Assembly (NCBI RefSeq): GCF_036555685.1
Contig: NZ_DATBKY010000041.1
Span: 47,759-111,758, forward strand
Source: Actinophytocola sp036555685
Lineage (GTDB): Bacteria; Actinomycetota; Actinomycetes; Mycobacteriales; Pseudonocardiaceae
Length of the DNA: 64,000 nt
Direction of reading: 5' to 3'
Positions within the stretch are counted from its first letter, which is position 1; each line of letters opens with the position of its first letter. Both the position numbers and the translations under genes were made by a program. Of the stretch, positions 50,250-59,339 are shown in pieces. The notes beneath the pieces were generated by a model that worked only from the letters and a program-made list of their open reading frames with translations, was not told the origin of the DNA and did not search any database.

Positions 50250-51487
50250 GCCTGCTCGACCCCGTCGAGCAGCTCGAGGTCGCCGAGCTCGTGGCCCATC
50301 CGGTCGCGCTTCGTGCGCAGGTACCGCAGGTTCTCCGCATTGGGGCGGACCGGCAGCGGCACGCGGTCGGCGATCCGCAGCCCGTAGCCGTCCAGGCCGA
50401 CGCGCTTGGCCGGGTTGTTCGTGAGCAGCCGCATCGACTTCACGCCGAGGTCGACCAGGATCTGCGCGCCCTGCCCGTAGTCGCGGGCGTCGGCCGGGAC
50501 GCCGAGCGCGAGGTTGGCGTCGACGGTGTCGTGGCCGTCGTCCTGCAGCTGGTAGGCCTGCAGCTTGTGCATCAGGCCGATGCCGCGGCCCTCGTGCCCG
50601 CGCATGTAGAGCACGATGCCCCGGCCCTCGGTGGCGACCGCCTCGAGCGCGGCGTCCAGCTGCGGGCCGCAGTCGCAGCGCAGCGAGCCGAACACGTCGC
50701 CGGTCAGGCACTCGGAGTGCACCCGGACGAGCACGTTCTCCCCGTCGCCGATGTCGCCGTAGACCAGCGCGATGTGCTCGATGCCGTCGAGCTTGGAGTC
50801 GTAGCCGACCGCGCGGAAGGTGCCGGCCGCGGTGGGGATGCGGGCCTCCGCGACCCGGACGACCTGGACCTCCTTGCGGCGGCGGTAGTCGATGAGGTCG
50901 GCGATCGAGATGATCGCCAGCTCGTGCTCGGCCGCGAACACCTCGAGCTCTTCGCGGCGGGCCATGTCGCCCTCGTCCTTCTGGGACACGATCTCGCACA
51001 GCACGCCGGCCGGGCGCAGCCCCGCCATCCGCGCGAGGTCGACCGCAGCCTCGGTGTGCCCGGGCCGGCGTAGCACGCCGCCTTCCTTGGCACGCAACGG
51101 AACCACGTGGCCGGGGCGGTTGAAGTCCTCGGCGCCGGATTTCTGGTCGGCCAGCGTGCGGATCGTGTGGGCGCGGTCGGCGGCGGAGATCCCCGTGCTC
51201 ACGCCCTCCTTGGCGTCGACGGTGACCGTGTACGCGGTGCCCCGGACGTCCTGGTTTGTGTGGAACATCGGTGGCAGGTCGAGCCGGTTGCAGTCGGCCT
51301 CGGTCAGCGGCACGCAGATGTAGCCGGAGGTGTAGCGGACCATGAACGCGAGCAGCTCGGGTGTCGCCTTCTCGGCCGCGAAGATCAGGTCGCCCTCGTT
51401 CTCCCGGTCCTCGTCGTCGACCACGATGACCGGCCGACCGGCCTTGATATCCGCGACGGCACGCTCGATGCCCTGTATGTCGCTCAC
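50246..51487 (-). CDS. ribBA: Bifunctional DHBP synthase/GTP cyclohydrolase II
   Basis: 413-aa enzyme providing both riboflavin precursors. RibB domain (1-200): VDDEDRENEGDL, GYICVPLT and RPGHTEAAVDLARMAG. RibA domain (about 205-400): HSECLTGDVFGSLRCDCGPQL with the three zinc cysteines, and YMRGHEGRGIGL. The start is GTG 51487 with AGGAGG upstream, overlapping the ribE stop. Both domains look intact. No FMN riboswitch was seen in front of the operon or ribE. Confidence 0.96.
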   Translation of the reverse strand: MSDIQGIERAVADIKAGRPVIVVDDEDRENEGDLIFAAEKATPELLAFMVRYTSGYICVPLTEADCNRLDLPPMFHTNQDVRGTAYTVTVDAKEGVSTGISAADRAHTIRTLADQKSGAEDFNRPGHVVPLRAKEGGVLRRPGHTEAAVDLARMAGLRPAGVLCEIVSQKDEGDMARREELEVFAAEHELAIISIADLIDYRRRKEVQVVRVAEARIPTAAGTFRAVGYDSKLDGIEHIALVYGDIGDGENVLVRVHSECLTGDVFGSLRCDCGPQLDAALEAVATEGRGIVLYMRGHEGRGIGLMHKLQAYQLQDDGHDTVDANLALGVPADARDYGQGAQILVDLGVKSMRLLTNNPAKRVGLDGYGLRIADRVPLPVRPNAENLRYLRTKRDRMGHELGDLELLDGVEQA

Positions 51488-52143
51488 GACGCCTCCTCGC
51501 TGGTGCGTCCATTGTGCGCCGACCCGGGTCGAGCGGCGGACAAGTGTGGCGCGGCCAACCTCTCCACGTACTTGGCGACCACGTCCACCTCGAGGTTCAC
51601 CCGGTCGCCCGGCTGCCGGGTACCCAGCGTGGTGGCCCGCAACGTCTCGGGGATGAGGCTCACGGTGAACTCGGCGCCGCGCTGGCTGTCGGAGACCTCG
51701 ACAACCGTGAGGGAGACGCCGTCGACCGTGATCGAGCCCTTCTCCACGAGGTAGCGGGCCAGTTGCGCGGGCAGGCCGACGCGCACGAGGTCCCAGTGCT
51801 CCGACGGCCGCCGGGAGAGGATCACGCCCGTGCCGTCGACGTGGCCCTGCACGATGTGCCCGCCGAACCGCTTGCCCACCTCCGCGGCGCGCTCCAGGTT
51901 GACCTGGTCCCCCACGGCGACCTTGTCGAGGCTGCTGCGCACCAGCGTCTCGCGCATGACGTCGGCCGTGAACGCCCCGCCGGAGACGTCGACGACGGTC
52001 AGGCACACGCCGTTGACCGCGATCGAGTCGCCTTGCCGCGCGTCACCCGTGACCAGCGCGCCGGCGACGGTGATCCGTGCCGCGTCCGGCAGGTCCTGCA
52101 CGGCCACCACCTCGCCGCGCTCCTCCACGATCCCCGTGAACAC
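51484..52143 (-). CDS. ribE: Riboflavin synthase alpha subunit
   Basis: 219-aa enzyme with two lumazine-binding repeats: MFTGIVEERGEVVAV with GDSIAVNGVCLTVV (first) and GHVDGTGVI with GSITVDGVSLTVVEV (second). The dismutation of two lumazines gives riboflavin. The start abuts the rpe stop, and the stop overlaps ribBA (GTGA). Called ribC in some actinobacterial annotations. Length is normal. Confidence 0.95.
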   Translation of the reverse strand: MFTGIVEERGEVVAVQDLPDAARITVAGALVTGDARQGDSIAVNGVCLTVVDVSGGAFTADVMRETLVRSSLDKVAVGDQVNLERAAEVGKRFGGHIVQGHVDGTGVILSRRPSEHWDLVRVGLPAQLARYLVEKGSITVDGVSLTVVEVSDSQRGAEFTVSLIPETLRATTLGTRQPGDRVNLEVDVVAKYVERLAAPHLSAARPGSAHNGRTSEEAS

Positions 52144-52833
52144 TCAGCTCTCCCCCGTCTTCCGCGCTGCCGCCAGCGCCCGCAGCCGCTCGACCGCCCG
52201 CGCCGGGTCGTCCGCGCCGTACACCGCCGACCCCGCTACGAAGCAGTCCACGCCGGCCTCGGCGGCCTGCACGATCGTCTCGGCGTTGATGCCGCCGTCG
52301 ATCTCTACCAGCACGTCGAGCTCGTGGCGCTTCGCCGTCCGCACCTTGTCGAGGACCTCGGGAATGAACTCCTGGCCCCCGAACCCCGGCTCGACCGACA
52401 TCACGAGCAACGTGTCGTAGTGGTCCAGCAATTCCAGGTAGGGCTCGAGCGGGGTGCCCGGCTTGACCGACAACCCGGCCTTCGCGCCCGCCGCGCGCAG
52501 GTCCTTGGCGATCTTCACCGGGTCGCGCGCCGCCTCGACATGCACAGTCACATTGTGCGCGCCCGCATCGGCGTAGCCGGGCGCCCAGCGGTCCGGGTCA
52601 TCGATCATCAGGTGGCAGTCGACCGGGATGTCAGTGGCCCGCAAGAGGGCCTCCACCACCGGCAGCCCGATGGTGAGGTTCGGGACGAAGTGCCCGTCCA
52701 TGACGTCGACATGCAGCCAGTCCGCCCCGCCCACGGCGGCCGCCTCCTCGGCCAACCGCGCGAAGTCGGCGGACAGGATGCTCGGCGCGATCATGGGGGT
52801 TCCGGACACGGATGGGAGCTTATGCCCGGTCAA
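52144..52833 (-). CDS. rpe: Ribulose-phosphate 3-epimerase
   Basis: 229-aa TIM-barrel epimerase of the pentose phosphate pathway, converting ribulose 5-phosphate to xylulose 5-phosphate. IAPSILSADFARL, HVDVMDGHFVPNLTIG, HLMIDDPDRW and VMSVEPGFGGQEF carry the metal ligands and acids. The start is uncertain: TTG 52833 overlaps the ansA stop (TTGA) and suggests coupling, while a GTG 9 codons and an ATG 13 codons later are closer to the usual N-terminus. It is separated from the tkt operon by 24 kb. Confidence 0.94.
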   Translation of the reverse strand: MTGHKLPSVSGTPMIAPSILSADFARLAEEAAAVGGADWLHVDVMDGHFVPNLTIGLPVVEALLRATDIPVDCHLMIDDPDRWAPGYADAGAHNVTVHVEAARDPVKIAKDLRAAGAKAGLSVKPGTPLEPYLELLDHYDTLLVMSVEPGFGGQEFIPEVLDKVRTAKRHELDVLVEIDGGINAETIVQAAEAGVDCFVAGSAVYGADDPARAVERLRALAAARKTGES

Positions 52834-53831
52834 CGGAACAGCTCGAACGCGGCCGCGATGGCGGGCTTGTCCGCACCCGTGGCCAGCAGCAGCTGCAGCA
52901 GGACCCGGGCCTTGGCCGGGTCGAGGAACCCGGAGTGGATCAGGCCGCGCTCGAGCAGGTCGCGCTCGGAGCCGGCGTAGCCGTAGGTCTGGCGCAGCAC
53001 CGAGCCCGCGCCCGTCCGGGTGGACAGGACGACCGGCACGCGGGCGGCATGCGCGGCGACGAGCGGCACCAACGCGGCCGGCACGTGGCCCGCGCCCAGC
53101 CCCGCGATCACGAGCCCGTCGAACGCGTCGTCCGCCAGGCGCAGCAACGTGCCGTCGTCGCCCAGGGCCATCGTGATCATGGCGACGCGGCGGTCGGCCA
53201 CGCGTGGGTCGGCCGGCAGCGTGAGGCCGGTGCGGGCGGCGCCACGGATGCGCGGGTCACCCTCCACGACCAGGCCGAGCGGGCCGAACCCGGGCGAGAC
53301 GAACGCGCCGGTGCTGGACGTGTGGCTCTTGCGCACGAACCGCGCGCCGTGCACCTCGTCGGACATCACCACGAGGCAGCCGAGCCCGCGCGCCGCGGGC
53401 GAGGTGGCCACCCGGATCGCGGCGTACAGGTTCGCCGGGCCGTCCGCACCGGCCGCCTCGGGGTGGCGCATCGCCCCGGTCAGCACGACCGGGGCGTCGT
53501 CGGGCACGGTGAGGTCGAGGAAGAACGCCGTCTCCTCGATGGTGTCCGTGCCGTGGGTGATCACCACGCCGTCCGCACCGGCGGCCAGCTCCGCGCGGAC
53601 GCGGCCGGACAGCGCGACGAGGTCCGCGAAGCCCAGCGACGGGCTCGGCAGCGCGCGCAGCGTGATCGCGGTGATCCGGAGGTCGAGGTCCACGAGGCCG
53701 GGTACGGACGCCACGAGGTCGTCGGCCGCCAGCGAGGGCACGATGCCGCCGGAGGCGCTGGGCGCCATGGCAATCGTGCCGCCCATGCCGATGACCGTCA
53801 CCGCCTTCCCGGAACTAACCCTTGCGGTCAC
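52830..53831 (-). CDS. ansA: L-asparaginase
   Basis: 333-aa amidohydrolase converting asparagine to aspartate and ammonia. The nucleophile region is VTVIGMGGTIAMAPSASGG, and the second conserved site is GVVITHGTDTIEETAFFLDL. No signal peptide, so it is probably cytosolic (type I-like). GTG 53831 is the start by length; the ATG-free N-terminal 11 residues are not conserved. It leads the rpe-rib operon, an odd partner for it; in mycobacteria this gene is not at this place. Confidence 0.9.
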   Translation of the reverse strand: MTARVSSGKAVTVIGMGGTIAMAPSASGGIVPSLAADDLVASVPGLVDLDLRITAITLRALPSPSLGFADLVALSGRVRAELAAGADGVVITHGTDTIEETAFFLDLTVPDDAPVVLTGAMRHPEAAGADGPANLYAAIRVATSPAARGLGCLVVMSDEVHGARFVRKSHTSSTGAFVSPGFGPLGLVVEGDPRIRGAARTGLTLPADPRVADRRVAMITMALGDDGTLLRLADDAFDGLVIAGLGAGHVPAALVPLVAAHAARVPVVLSTRTGAGSVLRQTYGYAGSERDLLERGLIHSGFLDPAKARVLLQLLLATGADKPAIAAAFELFR

Positions 53832-53924
53832 GTTGGTAGATCCTGTCCGGCTTGGCGCGTACTCGTGGCTGATCTGCGTCCCGTTCCCGGTAGGCGCGGT
53901 TGGGTGCCGCCCCGGGTAGGCGTG

Positions 53925-55379
53925 TCATTTGCGCAGCAGCGCGCAGAACATCGCGTCGGTGCCGTGCCGATGCGGCCACAGCTGCACGTACGGGCCGTCG
54001 CCGAGCGCGGGCATGTCCGCCGGGAACGACTCGCGGGCGTCGAGCGCGGTCACGCCGGTGCGCCGCACGACGTCCGCCACGACGCCGACCGTCTCCGACA
54101 GGTGCGGCGTGCAGACGACGTAGCCCACGACCCCGCCGGGGCGCACCAGGTCGACCGCCGAGAGCAGCAGCTCGCGCTGCAGCTTGGTCAGCTCGCCCAC
54201 GTCCGAGGGCTGGCGGCGCCAGCGTGCCTCGGGGCGGCGGCGCAGCGAGCCCAGCCCGGTGCACGGCGCGTCCACGAGGATCCGGTCGAACGTGCCCGGC
54301 GCGAAGCCGAGCGACGCGGGCTGGCGCCCGTCGCCGGTGTGCACGGCGACCGGCAAGCCCTCGGTGGACCGCTCGACGAGCCGGGCCCGGTGCGGGGCCT
54401 TCTCGACCGCGTCGAGCCGGCCACCGGAGATGGCGAGCAGCGCGGCGAGCAACGCGGTCTTGCCACCCGGGCCCGCGCACAGGTCCAGCCAGCGCTCGTC
54501 GGTCCCGGTGCCGGCATCGCCGATCTCCGGCCGCGTCAGTGCGAGAGCGCACAACTGGCTGCCCTCGTCCTGCACGGACGCGAGCCGCTCCCGCACCGGT
54601 TCCAGACCAGCGGGGTCGCCCGCGCCGGCCGCGAGCCGCACCCCGTACGGCGAGTACGGCGCGACCTCGCCGCCGGTCATCGCGGCCAGCTCGTCCGCGG
54701 TGATCTCGCCGGGCCGGGCCACGAGGTGCACGGCGGGCCGCTCGTTGTCGGCGGCGAGTGCGTTCTTCAGCTCCTCGCCGGTGCTGCCGAGCGAGTCGGC
54801 GAACGCGCGGGCCACCCAGCGGGGGTGCGCCTCGCGCATGGCGAGGTTGCCGATGGGGTCCTCGGCCGGGTCGGGGGCGAGCTCGGCGAGCCAGGCCTCC
54901 TCGTCACGTTCGGAAACCTTGCGCAGCACGGCGTTCACGAAGCCGGTGACCCGCGAGCCCTGCTCCGCGCGGACCAGGTCGACCGTGGAGTCGACGGCCG
55001 CGTGCGGCGGGATCCGGGTCCGCAGCAGCTGGTAGCAACCGAGCCGCAGCACGTCCAGCAGCCCTGGCTCCACTTTGGACAGCGGGCGTTCGAGGCACGC
55101 GTCGAGCACCTGGTCCAGCAGCCCGATGCAGCGGCAGGCGCCGTAGGCCAGCTCGGTGGCCAGTGCCGCGTCCCGGCCGGTGATCCGCCGTTCCCGCAGC
55201 AGCTGCGGCAGCAGCAGGTTGGCGTAGGCGTCGCGAGCGCGGACCTCGCGCAGCGTGTCCAGCGCGGCCCGGCGCGCCGGGTCCTCCACCGGCGGGCGGC
55301 TCGGGCCCATGCGCCGCTTCGGCGGGTGGGGCGCCCGCGGCCGGGAGAACCTCGCCGGGCGCCGTCCTTGTTGCGTCAC
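53925..55379 (-). CDS. rsmB: RsmB, 16S rRNA (cytosine-967-C5) methyltransferase
   Basis: 484-aa enzyme. An N-terminal NusB-like RNA-binding part (about 45-190: ALDTLREVRARDAYANLLL, RDAALATELAYGACR) is followed by the SAM domain with WLDLCAGPGGKTALLAAL. The catalytic cysteines lie in VDAPCTGLGSLRRRPEARW and VGYVVCTPHLSE (the usual T/S-C-S motif reads VCT here). The N-terminal 35 residues are basic. GTG 55379 overlaps the fmt stop (GTGA). It is the last gene of def-fmt-rsmB. Confidence 0.94.
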   Translation of the reverse strand: MTQQGRRPARFSRPRAPHPPKRRMGPSRPPVEDPARRAALDTLREVRARDAYANLLLPQLLRERRITGRDAALATELAYGACRCIGLLDQVLDACLERPLSKVEPGLLDVLRLGCYQLLRTRIPPHAAVDSTVDLVRAEQGSRVTGFVNAVLRKVSERDEEAWLAELAPDPAEDPIGNLAMREAHPRWVARAFADSLGSTGEELKNALAADNERPAVHLVARPGEITADELAAMTGGEVAPYSPYGVRLAAGAGDPAGLEPVRERLASVQDEGSQLCALALTRPEIGDAGTGTDERWLDLCAGPGGKTALLAALLAISGGRLDAVEKAPHRARLVERSTEGLPVAVHTGDGRQPASLGFAPGTFDRILVDAPCTGLGSLRRRPEARWRRQPSDVGELTKLQRELLLSAVDLVRPGGVVGYVVCTPHLSETVGVVADVVRRTGVTALDARESFPADMPALGDGPYVQLWPHRHGTDAMFCALLRK

Positions 55380-56302
55380 GTCAGCCGCTCCCCTGGCTCG
55401 ACGCGTGCGCCGCGCGCCCAGTCCGTCGCCGCCATCCGTTTCTTGCCGGGTGCCTGCACGTCGCCGAGCGCGACCGGCGCGGTCGCGGTGCCGACCAGCA
55501 CCCGCTTGCGCTCGACGTGCACCTCGCCCGGCTTGAGCGAGTCCGCGCCCACCCGGGTCACCGGGCCGAGCTTGATCCGCTCGCCGCGGAACTCCGCCCA
55601 CGCGCCGGGATCCGGCGTCACCGCGCGCACGTGCCGGTCGACGGCGAGCGCGGGCACGCTGAAGTCGACCTTCGCGTCGTCGGTGGTCACCTTGGGCGCG
55701 TAGCTCGCGCCGTCCGGAGGCTGCTCCTGCGCCCGCAGCGTGCCGTCCTCGATGCCGTCGATCGTCGACACCAGCAGCCCCGCGCCGGCCTCGGCGAGCC
55801 GGTCGAGGAGCGTGCCCGCGGTGTCGTCGGCCCGCACGTTCTCGGTCACCACGCCGAACACCGGGCCGGCGTCGAGCTCCTTGACGATGCGGAACGTGCT
55901 CGCACCGGTGATCTCGTCGCCCGCCCGCAGCGCCGCCTGGACGGGGGCCGCGCCACGCCACGCGGGCAGCACCGAGAAGTGCAGGTTGACCCAGCCGTGC
56001 GGCGGGATGTCCAGCGCCTTCTGCGGGAGCAGCGCGCCATAGGCCACGACCGGGCAGCAGTCCGGCGCGATCGCGCGCAGCCGGTCGAGGAAGTCGGGGT
56101 CGGCCGCCTTGCGCGGGGTCAGCACCTCGATGCCGTGCTCGTCGGCCAGCGCGCCGACGGGCGAGCGGACGAGGTGCCGGCCGCGGCCAGCGGGTGCGTC
56201 GGGGCGGGTGACGACGGCCGCCACCTCGTGCCGGCCGCTGTCGAGCAGGGCGCGCAGCGACGGCAGCGCCACCTCGGGGGTACCGGCGAATACCAGACGC
56301 AT
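55376..56302 (-). CDS. fmt: Methionyl-tRNA formyltransferase
   Basis: 308-aa enzyme that formylates initiator Met-tRNA. MRLVFAGTPEVALPSLRALL starts it. The folate/catalytic part NLHFSVLPAWRGAAPVQAAL has Asn, His and the SLLP-like motif. The C-terminal OB domain carries the tRNA-binding GRGHLVRSP-type loop earlier. The start is ATG 56302, 2 bp after the def stop; the frame to 56371 is not conserved. Paired with def, it makes and removes the formyl group. Confidence 0.95.
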   Translation of the reverse strand: MRLVFAGTPEVALPSLRALLDSGRHEVAAVVTRPDAPAGRGRHLVRSPVGALADEHGIEVLTPRKAADPDFLDRLRAIAPDCCPVVAYGALLPQKALDIPPHGWVNLHFSVLPAWRGAAPVQAALRAGDEITGASTFRIVKELDAGPVFGVVTENVRADDTAGTLLDRLAEAGAGLLVSTIDGIEDGTLRAQEQPPDGASYAPKVTTDDAKVDFSVPALAVDRHVRAVTPDPGAWAEFRGERIKLGPVTRVGADSLKPGEVHVERKRVLVGTATAPVALGDVQAPGKKRMAATDWARGARVEPGERLT

Positions 56303-56304
56303 CG

Positions 56305-56853
56305 TCAGACGGCCCCACCGAAGATCGAGTGCGGGCTCTGCTTGATCGTGGGCACGCCGCCGTCGAACCACTCGGCCTGGCGGATCTCCTTCATGGCCGC
56401 CTTGCGTGTCTCCGGGGTGAGCCGGTCGAGGAACAGCACGCCGTCCAGGTGGTCGGTCTCATGCTGCAGGCAGCGGGCCAGCATCTCGCTGCCCTCGATC
56501 TCCACGGGCTCGCCGTGCATGTTCCAGCCGCTGGCGACGACGTTCAGGTGCCGGCGACAGTCGAGGTACACGCCCGGGATCGACAGGCAGCCCTCCTCGC
56601 CGTCCTGGTACTCGTCGTCCAGCGCGGTCCAGGTCGGGTTCACCAGGTGCCCGGCGGCGCCGTCACAGTGGTAGGTGAACACCCGCAGGCCGACGCCGAG
56701 CTGCGGCGCGGCCAGACCCGCGCCACCCTCGGACTCCATCGTGTCCCAGAGGTCCTTGACGAGGGTGTGCAGCTCCTTGTCGAAGTCCACGACCTCCACG
56801 GCAGGAGTGCGCAGCACCGGATCGCCGAAGAGCCGGATGGGCTGGACTGTCAC
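56305..56853 (-). CDS. def: Peptide deformylase
   Basis: 182-aa metalloenzyme removing the formyl group of nascent proteins. Motif 1 is GGAGLAAPQLG (43-53), motif 2 is EGCLSIPG with metal ligand C89, and motif 3 is QHETDHLDG with H131, E132 and H135. GTG 56853 has GGAG upstream, and a TAGACT box lies 32-38 bp before it. It is the first gene of def-fmt-rsmB. In M. tuberculosis def lies elsewhere, so its place here follows the more general bacterial def-fmt order. Confidence 0.96.
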   Translation of the reverse strand: MTVQPIRLFGDPVLRTPAVEVVDFDKELHTLVKDLWDTMESEGGAGLAAPQLGVGLRVFTYHCDGAAGHLVNPTWTALDDEYQDGEEGCLSIPGVYLDCRRHLNVVASGWNMHGEPVEIEGSEMLARCLQHETDHLDGVLFLDRLTPETRKAAMKEIRQAEWFDGGVPTIKQSPHSIFGGAV

Positions 56854-56885
56854 GGTTCTCCATTCGGGTCGGGGTCCGCCCCGCC

Positions 56886-56891
56886 AGTCTA
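56886..56891 (-). promoter_or_regulatory. -10 box TAGACT of the def-fmt-rsmB operon
   Basis: TAGACT on the minus strand, 33 bp before the def GTG, with a ribosome-binding site in between. This would give a short leader of about 25 nt. Confidence 0.5.
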
Positions 56892-56923
56892 TTCAGTGCC
56901 GGGGAGTGCCCGGCCGGGCCGCG

Positions 56924-59197
56924 TCAGATCAGCTCCAGGGGGTCGAGCCGGACCCTGATCGAGTCGGGCTCCTTGCGCGCGGTGCGCACGTGCTGTGCGG
57001 TGGCGAGGGCGGTGGCCAGGGCCCGGCCGTCCTTGCGCGACGTGCGGACGAGCGCGCGCTCGGCGTCCCCGACCTGCACCGGTCCGAGGATCTCGCCGGA
57101 CGGCGGCAGCTCGAGCTCGTCGAGGAACGTGGCGAGCGCGTCGGCCGGCCCGTCGGCGGAGGCCATCCGGACCGCGGGCGGGAAGCCGAGCTCCTCGCGG
57201 GCGGCGAGCTCCTGGCGGGCGTGCCAGACAGGGTCCCACCGCACCAGCGCCTGCACGGGGGCGAGCGCGGACTCGGCGGCAACGACGACGCGGCCGCCGT
57301 CGTTGCCGGGCCGGACGAGCGCGGCGGCGAGCATCCAGCGGCGCAGCGCCTCCTCGCCCGCGCGCAGATCTGCTCGGCCGAGCAAGGCCCAGCCGTCGAG
57401 CAGCAGGGCGGCGCCGTACCCGCCGCGCGCCACGGGTTCGGCCCCCGGGGTGGCGACGACGAGCGCCGCCCGGTCCGGTACCTCGGCGAGCACCTCGCTT
57501 GCGCCGGAGCTCAACACGGGCACGTCGGCGAACGCCCGGCCGAGCTCCTCGGCGGTCCGCTTCGCCCCGACCACGATCGCCCGCAGTCGCCGCGACCCGC
57601 ATGCCCCGCACCGGAAGGCGGTGTCGGGCACGCCGCACCACCGGCAGGTGGGCGGCCGCGCCGTCCCGTCCGCACCACCGGGCGCGTGGTCCGTGCCGTT
57701 CCGGCCACCACCGGCGCCGCCCGGCCCCTCCCACCTGCCCACCGCACCGCCCGGGGCGTCGGGCAGGCCACCCGCGCCGGGCGCGCGGTCAGCCGGCACG
57801 CCGACGTGGCCGCGGCGTGCGGGCTCGTCCGGGCCGGCGTCGAAGAGGCTGCCGGGCGCGCCGATCCGTTCGGCCCGTTCGGGTGCGGTGCGACCCACCG
57901 CCGCCCGCGCCTCACCCGCACGGCGAGCGGCGGACCGCACGTCGCCGGCGGGCCGCGCCGCCGCGCGGCCGGCGGTCGGCAGGCCGAGGGGGCCCGCACA
58001 GCGCCGGCAACGCGCCGGGGTCCGGCACTGCTGGCACGCCAGCGCCGGCACGTAGCCGCCTCGCGGCACCTGCACCAGCACCGGCCGGCCGCCGGCCAGC
58101 GCGGCCCGGGCCGCCTCGAACGCCACCGTCGGGATGCGGGCCGCGCGGGCGGCCGGGTCGCGCGCGAGCTGGAAGTCGGTCTCCCCCAGCGCCACGATCC
58201 GCGGGGACGCGACCCGCAGCTCCGCCCGTGCCGCGACGATCTCCGGCGCCCACCCCGAGTCCACGAGCAGCTGCGCCTCCGCCGTCCGCGCGAAGCCCGC
58301 CACCACCAGCGACGCGCCCGCCGCGTGCGCCCGCTGGATCAGCACGTCCCGCACGTGCGGGTACGGCGCGTGCGGGTCGGCATGCAGGTCGTCGCCGTCG
58401 TCCCACACCACGAACACGCCGGGGCGGTGCACCGGTGCGAAGACGCTCGCCCGCGTGCCAACGACGATCCGCGCCCCGCCGCGCAGCACCGACAGCCACC
58501 GCCGGTACCGCTTGGCCGGCCCGGCGTCCGCGGACAGCGCCACCACCGCCTCCTCGCCGGCGAGCGCCACGCACGCGGCGTGCACCCGGGCCACGTCGCG
58601 GTAGTCCGGCACCACGAGCACCGCGCCCCGCTCGCCCGCCGCCGCGGTCGTGGCGAGCTCGGCCAGCCGGACGGGCCAGTCCTCCCCCGGCAGCGCCTGC
58701 CACACCGCGTGCGCCTGCCGGCCGGCCCGCACGGCCTCGAGGAACGCGGGCCCGCGCGGATACCGCCGCCACGCCGCCGGGTCCGGTGCGCCGGGCACCG
58801 GCGACGGCTCCGGCGGCGGCTCGGCCTCGACCCGGGCGTGCCGCGGCGGGATCGCCAGGCGCAGGACGTCGATCATCGTCCCCGCGTAGCGGTCGGCCAC
58901 CGCGCGGGCCAGCGCCGCGATCTCGGGCGCGAGCACGGGTTCCGGCGACACGACCTTCGACAGGAACCCGAGCCTGCCGCCGAAGTCGGACTCCGCGACC
59001 CGCTCGGCGAGGAACCCGTCGACCTGCTGCCCGGCGAAGCGCACTCGCACGCGGCAACCCGGCACGGCCGTCTCGGCCAGCTGCGCGGGCACCAGGTAGT
59101 CGAACGGCCGGTCCAGGTGCGCGAGCGGAACGTCGACCCACACCCGGGCGACCGGAAGCGTGGCCGCCGGCCGCTGCTCCCCCTTGCGCGCGGTCAT
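56924..59197 (-). CDS. priA: PriA-like replication restart protein, helicase-dead form
   Basis: 757-aa PriA relative. The 3'-end-binding and winged-helix parts are at the N-terminus (ARVWVDVPLAHLDRPFDYLVP). The helicase core is degenerate: no GSGKT Walker A is found near residue 190, and the DEEH box reads WDDGDD. The zinc cysteines survive in two groups, CQQCRTPARCRRC and CRWCGVPDTAFRCGAC, but are split by an extra segment of about 130 residues rich in Ala, Gly, Pro and Arg. Actinobacterial PriA proteins are known to lack helicase motifs, so the loss is typical; the large insertion is not. The ATG is near a TAGACA box. Confidence 0.9.
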   Translation of the reverse strand: MTARKGEQRPAATLPVARVWVDVPLAHLDRPFDYLVPAQLAETAVPGCRVRVRFAGQQVDGFLAERVAESDFGGRLGFLSKVVSPEPVLAPEIAALARAVADRYAGTMIDVLRLAIPPRHARVEAEPPPEPSPVPGAPDPAAWRRYPRGPAFLEAVRAGRQAHAVWQALPGEDWPVRLAELATTAAAGERGAVLVVPDYRDVARVHAACVALAGEEAVVALSADAGPAKRYRRWLSVLRGGARIVVGTRASVFAPVHRPGVFVVWDDGDDLHADPHAPYPHVRDVLIQRAHAAGASLVVAGFARTAEAQLLVDSGWAPEIVAARAELRVASPRIVALGETDFQLARDPAARAARIPTVAFEAARAALAGGRPVLVQVPRGGYVPALACQQCRTPARCRRCAGPLGLPTAGRAAARPAGDVRSAARRAGEARAAVGRTAPERAERIGAPGSLFDAGPDEPARRGHVGVPADRAPGAGGLPDAPGGAVGRWEGPGGAGGGRNGTDHAPGGADGTARPPTCRWCGVPDTAFRCGACGSRRLRAIVVGAKRTAEELGRAFADVPVLSSGASEVLAEVPDRAALVVATPGAEPVARGGYGAALLLDGWALLGRADLRAGEEALRRWMLAAALVRPGNDGGRVVVAAESALAPVQALVRWDPVWHARQELAAREELGFPPAVRMASADGPADALATFLDELELPPSGEILGPVQVGDAERALVRTSRKDGRALATALATAQHVRTARKEPDSIRVRLDPLELI

Positions 59198-59300
59198 GCG
59201 CGCTGTCTATCACGGCCCCCTGTCGCCCGCCGCGCAGACCACTCGCCACCGGATGCTCGTGCGGCGCACGTATCCCACGGCGCGACAGCCGGCCAGCCGC

Positions 59301-59339
59301 GCCCGGCGCCGCGTTCATGGCACGAACGCGGCGCCGGGC
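59301..59339. terminator. Strong terminator hairpin between the priA and 59.6 kb genes
   Basis: Perfect 16-bp arms GCCCGGCGCCGCGTTC / GAACGCGGCGCCGGGC around a 7-nt loop. On the minus strand it would stop transcripts of the small membrane-protein gene before priA. It directly precedes the sigma-factor relic on the plus strand. Confidence 0.75.

Noticed and set aside
51488..52143. FMN riboswitch before the riboflavin genes
   Set aside because: ribE, ribBA and ribH are overlapping genes downstream of rpe with no leader long enough.
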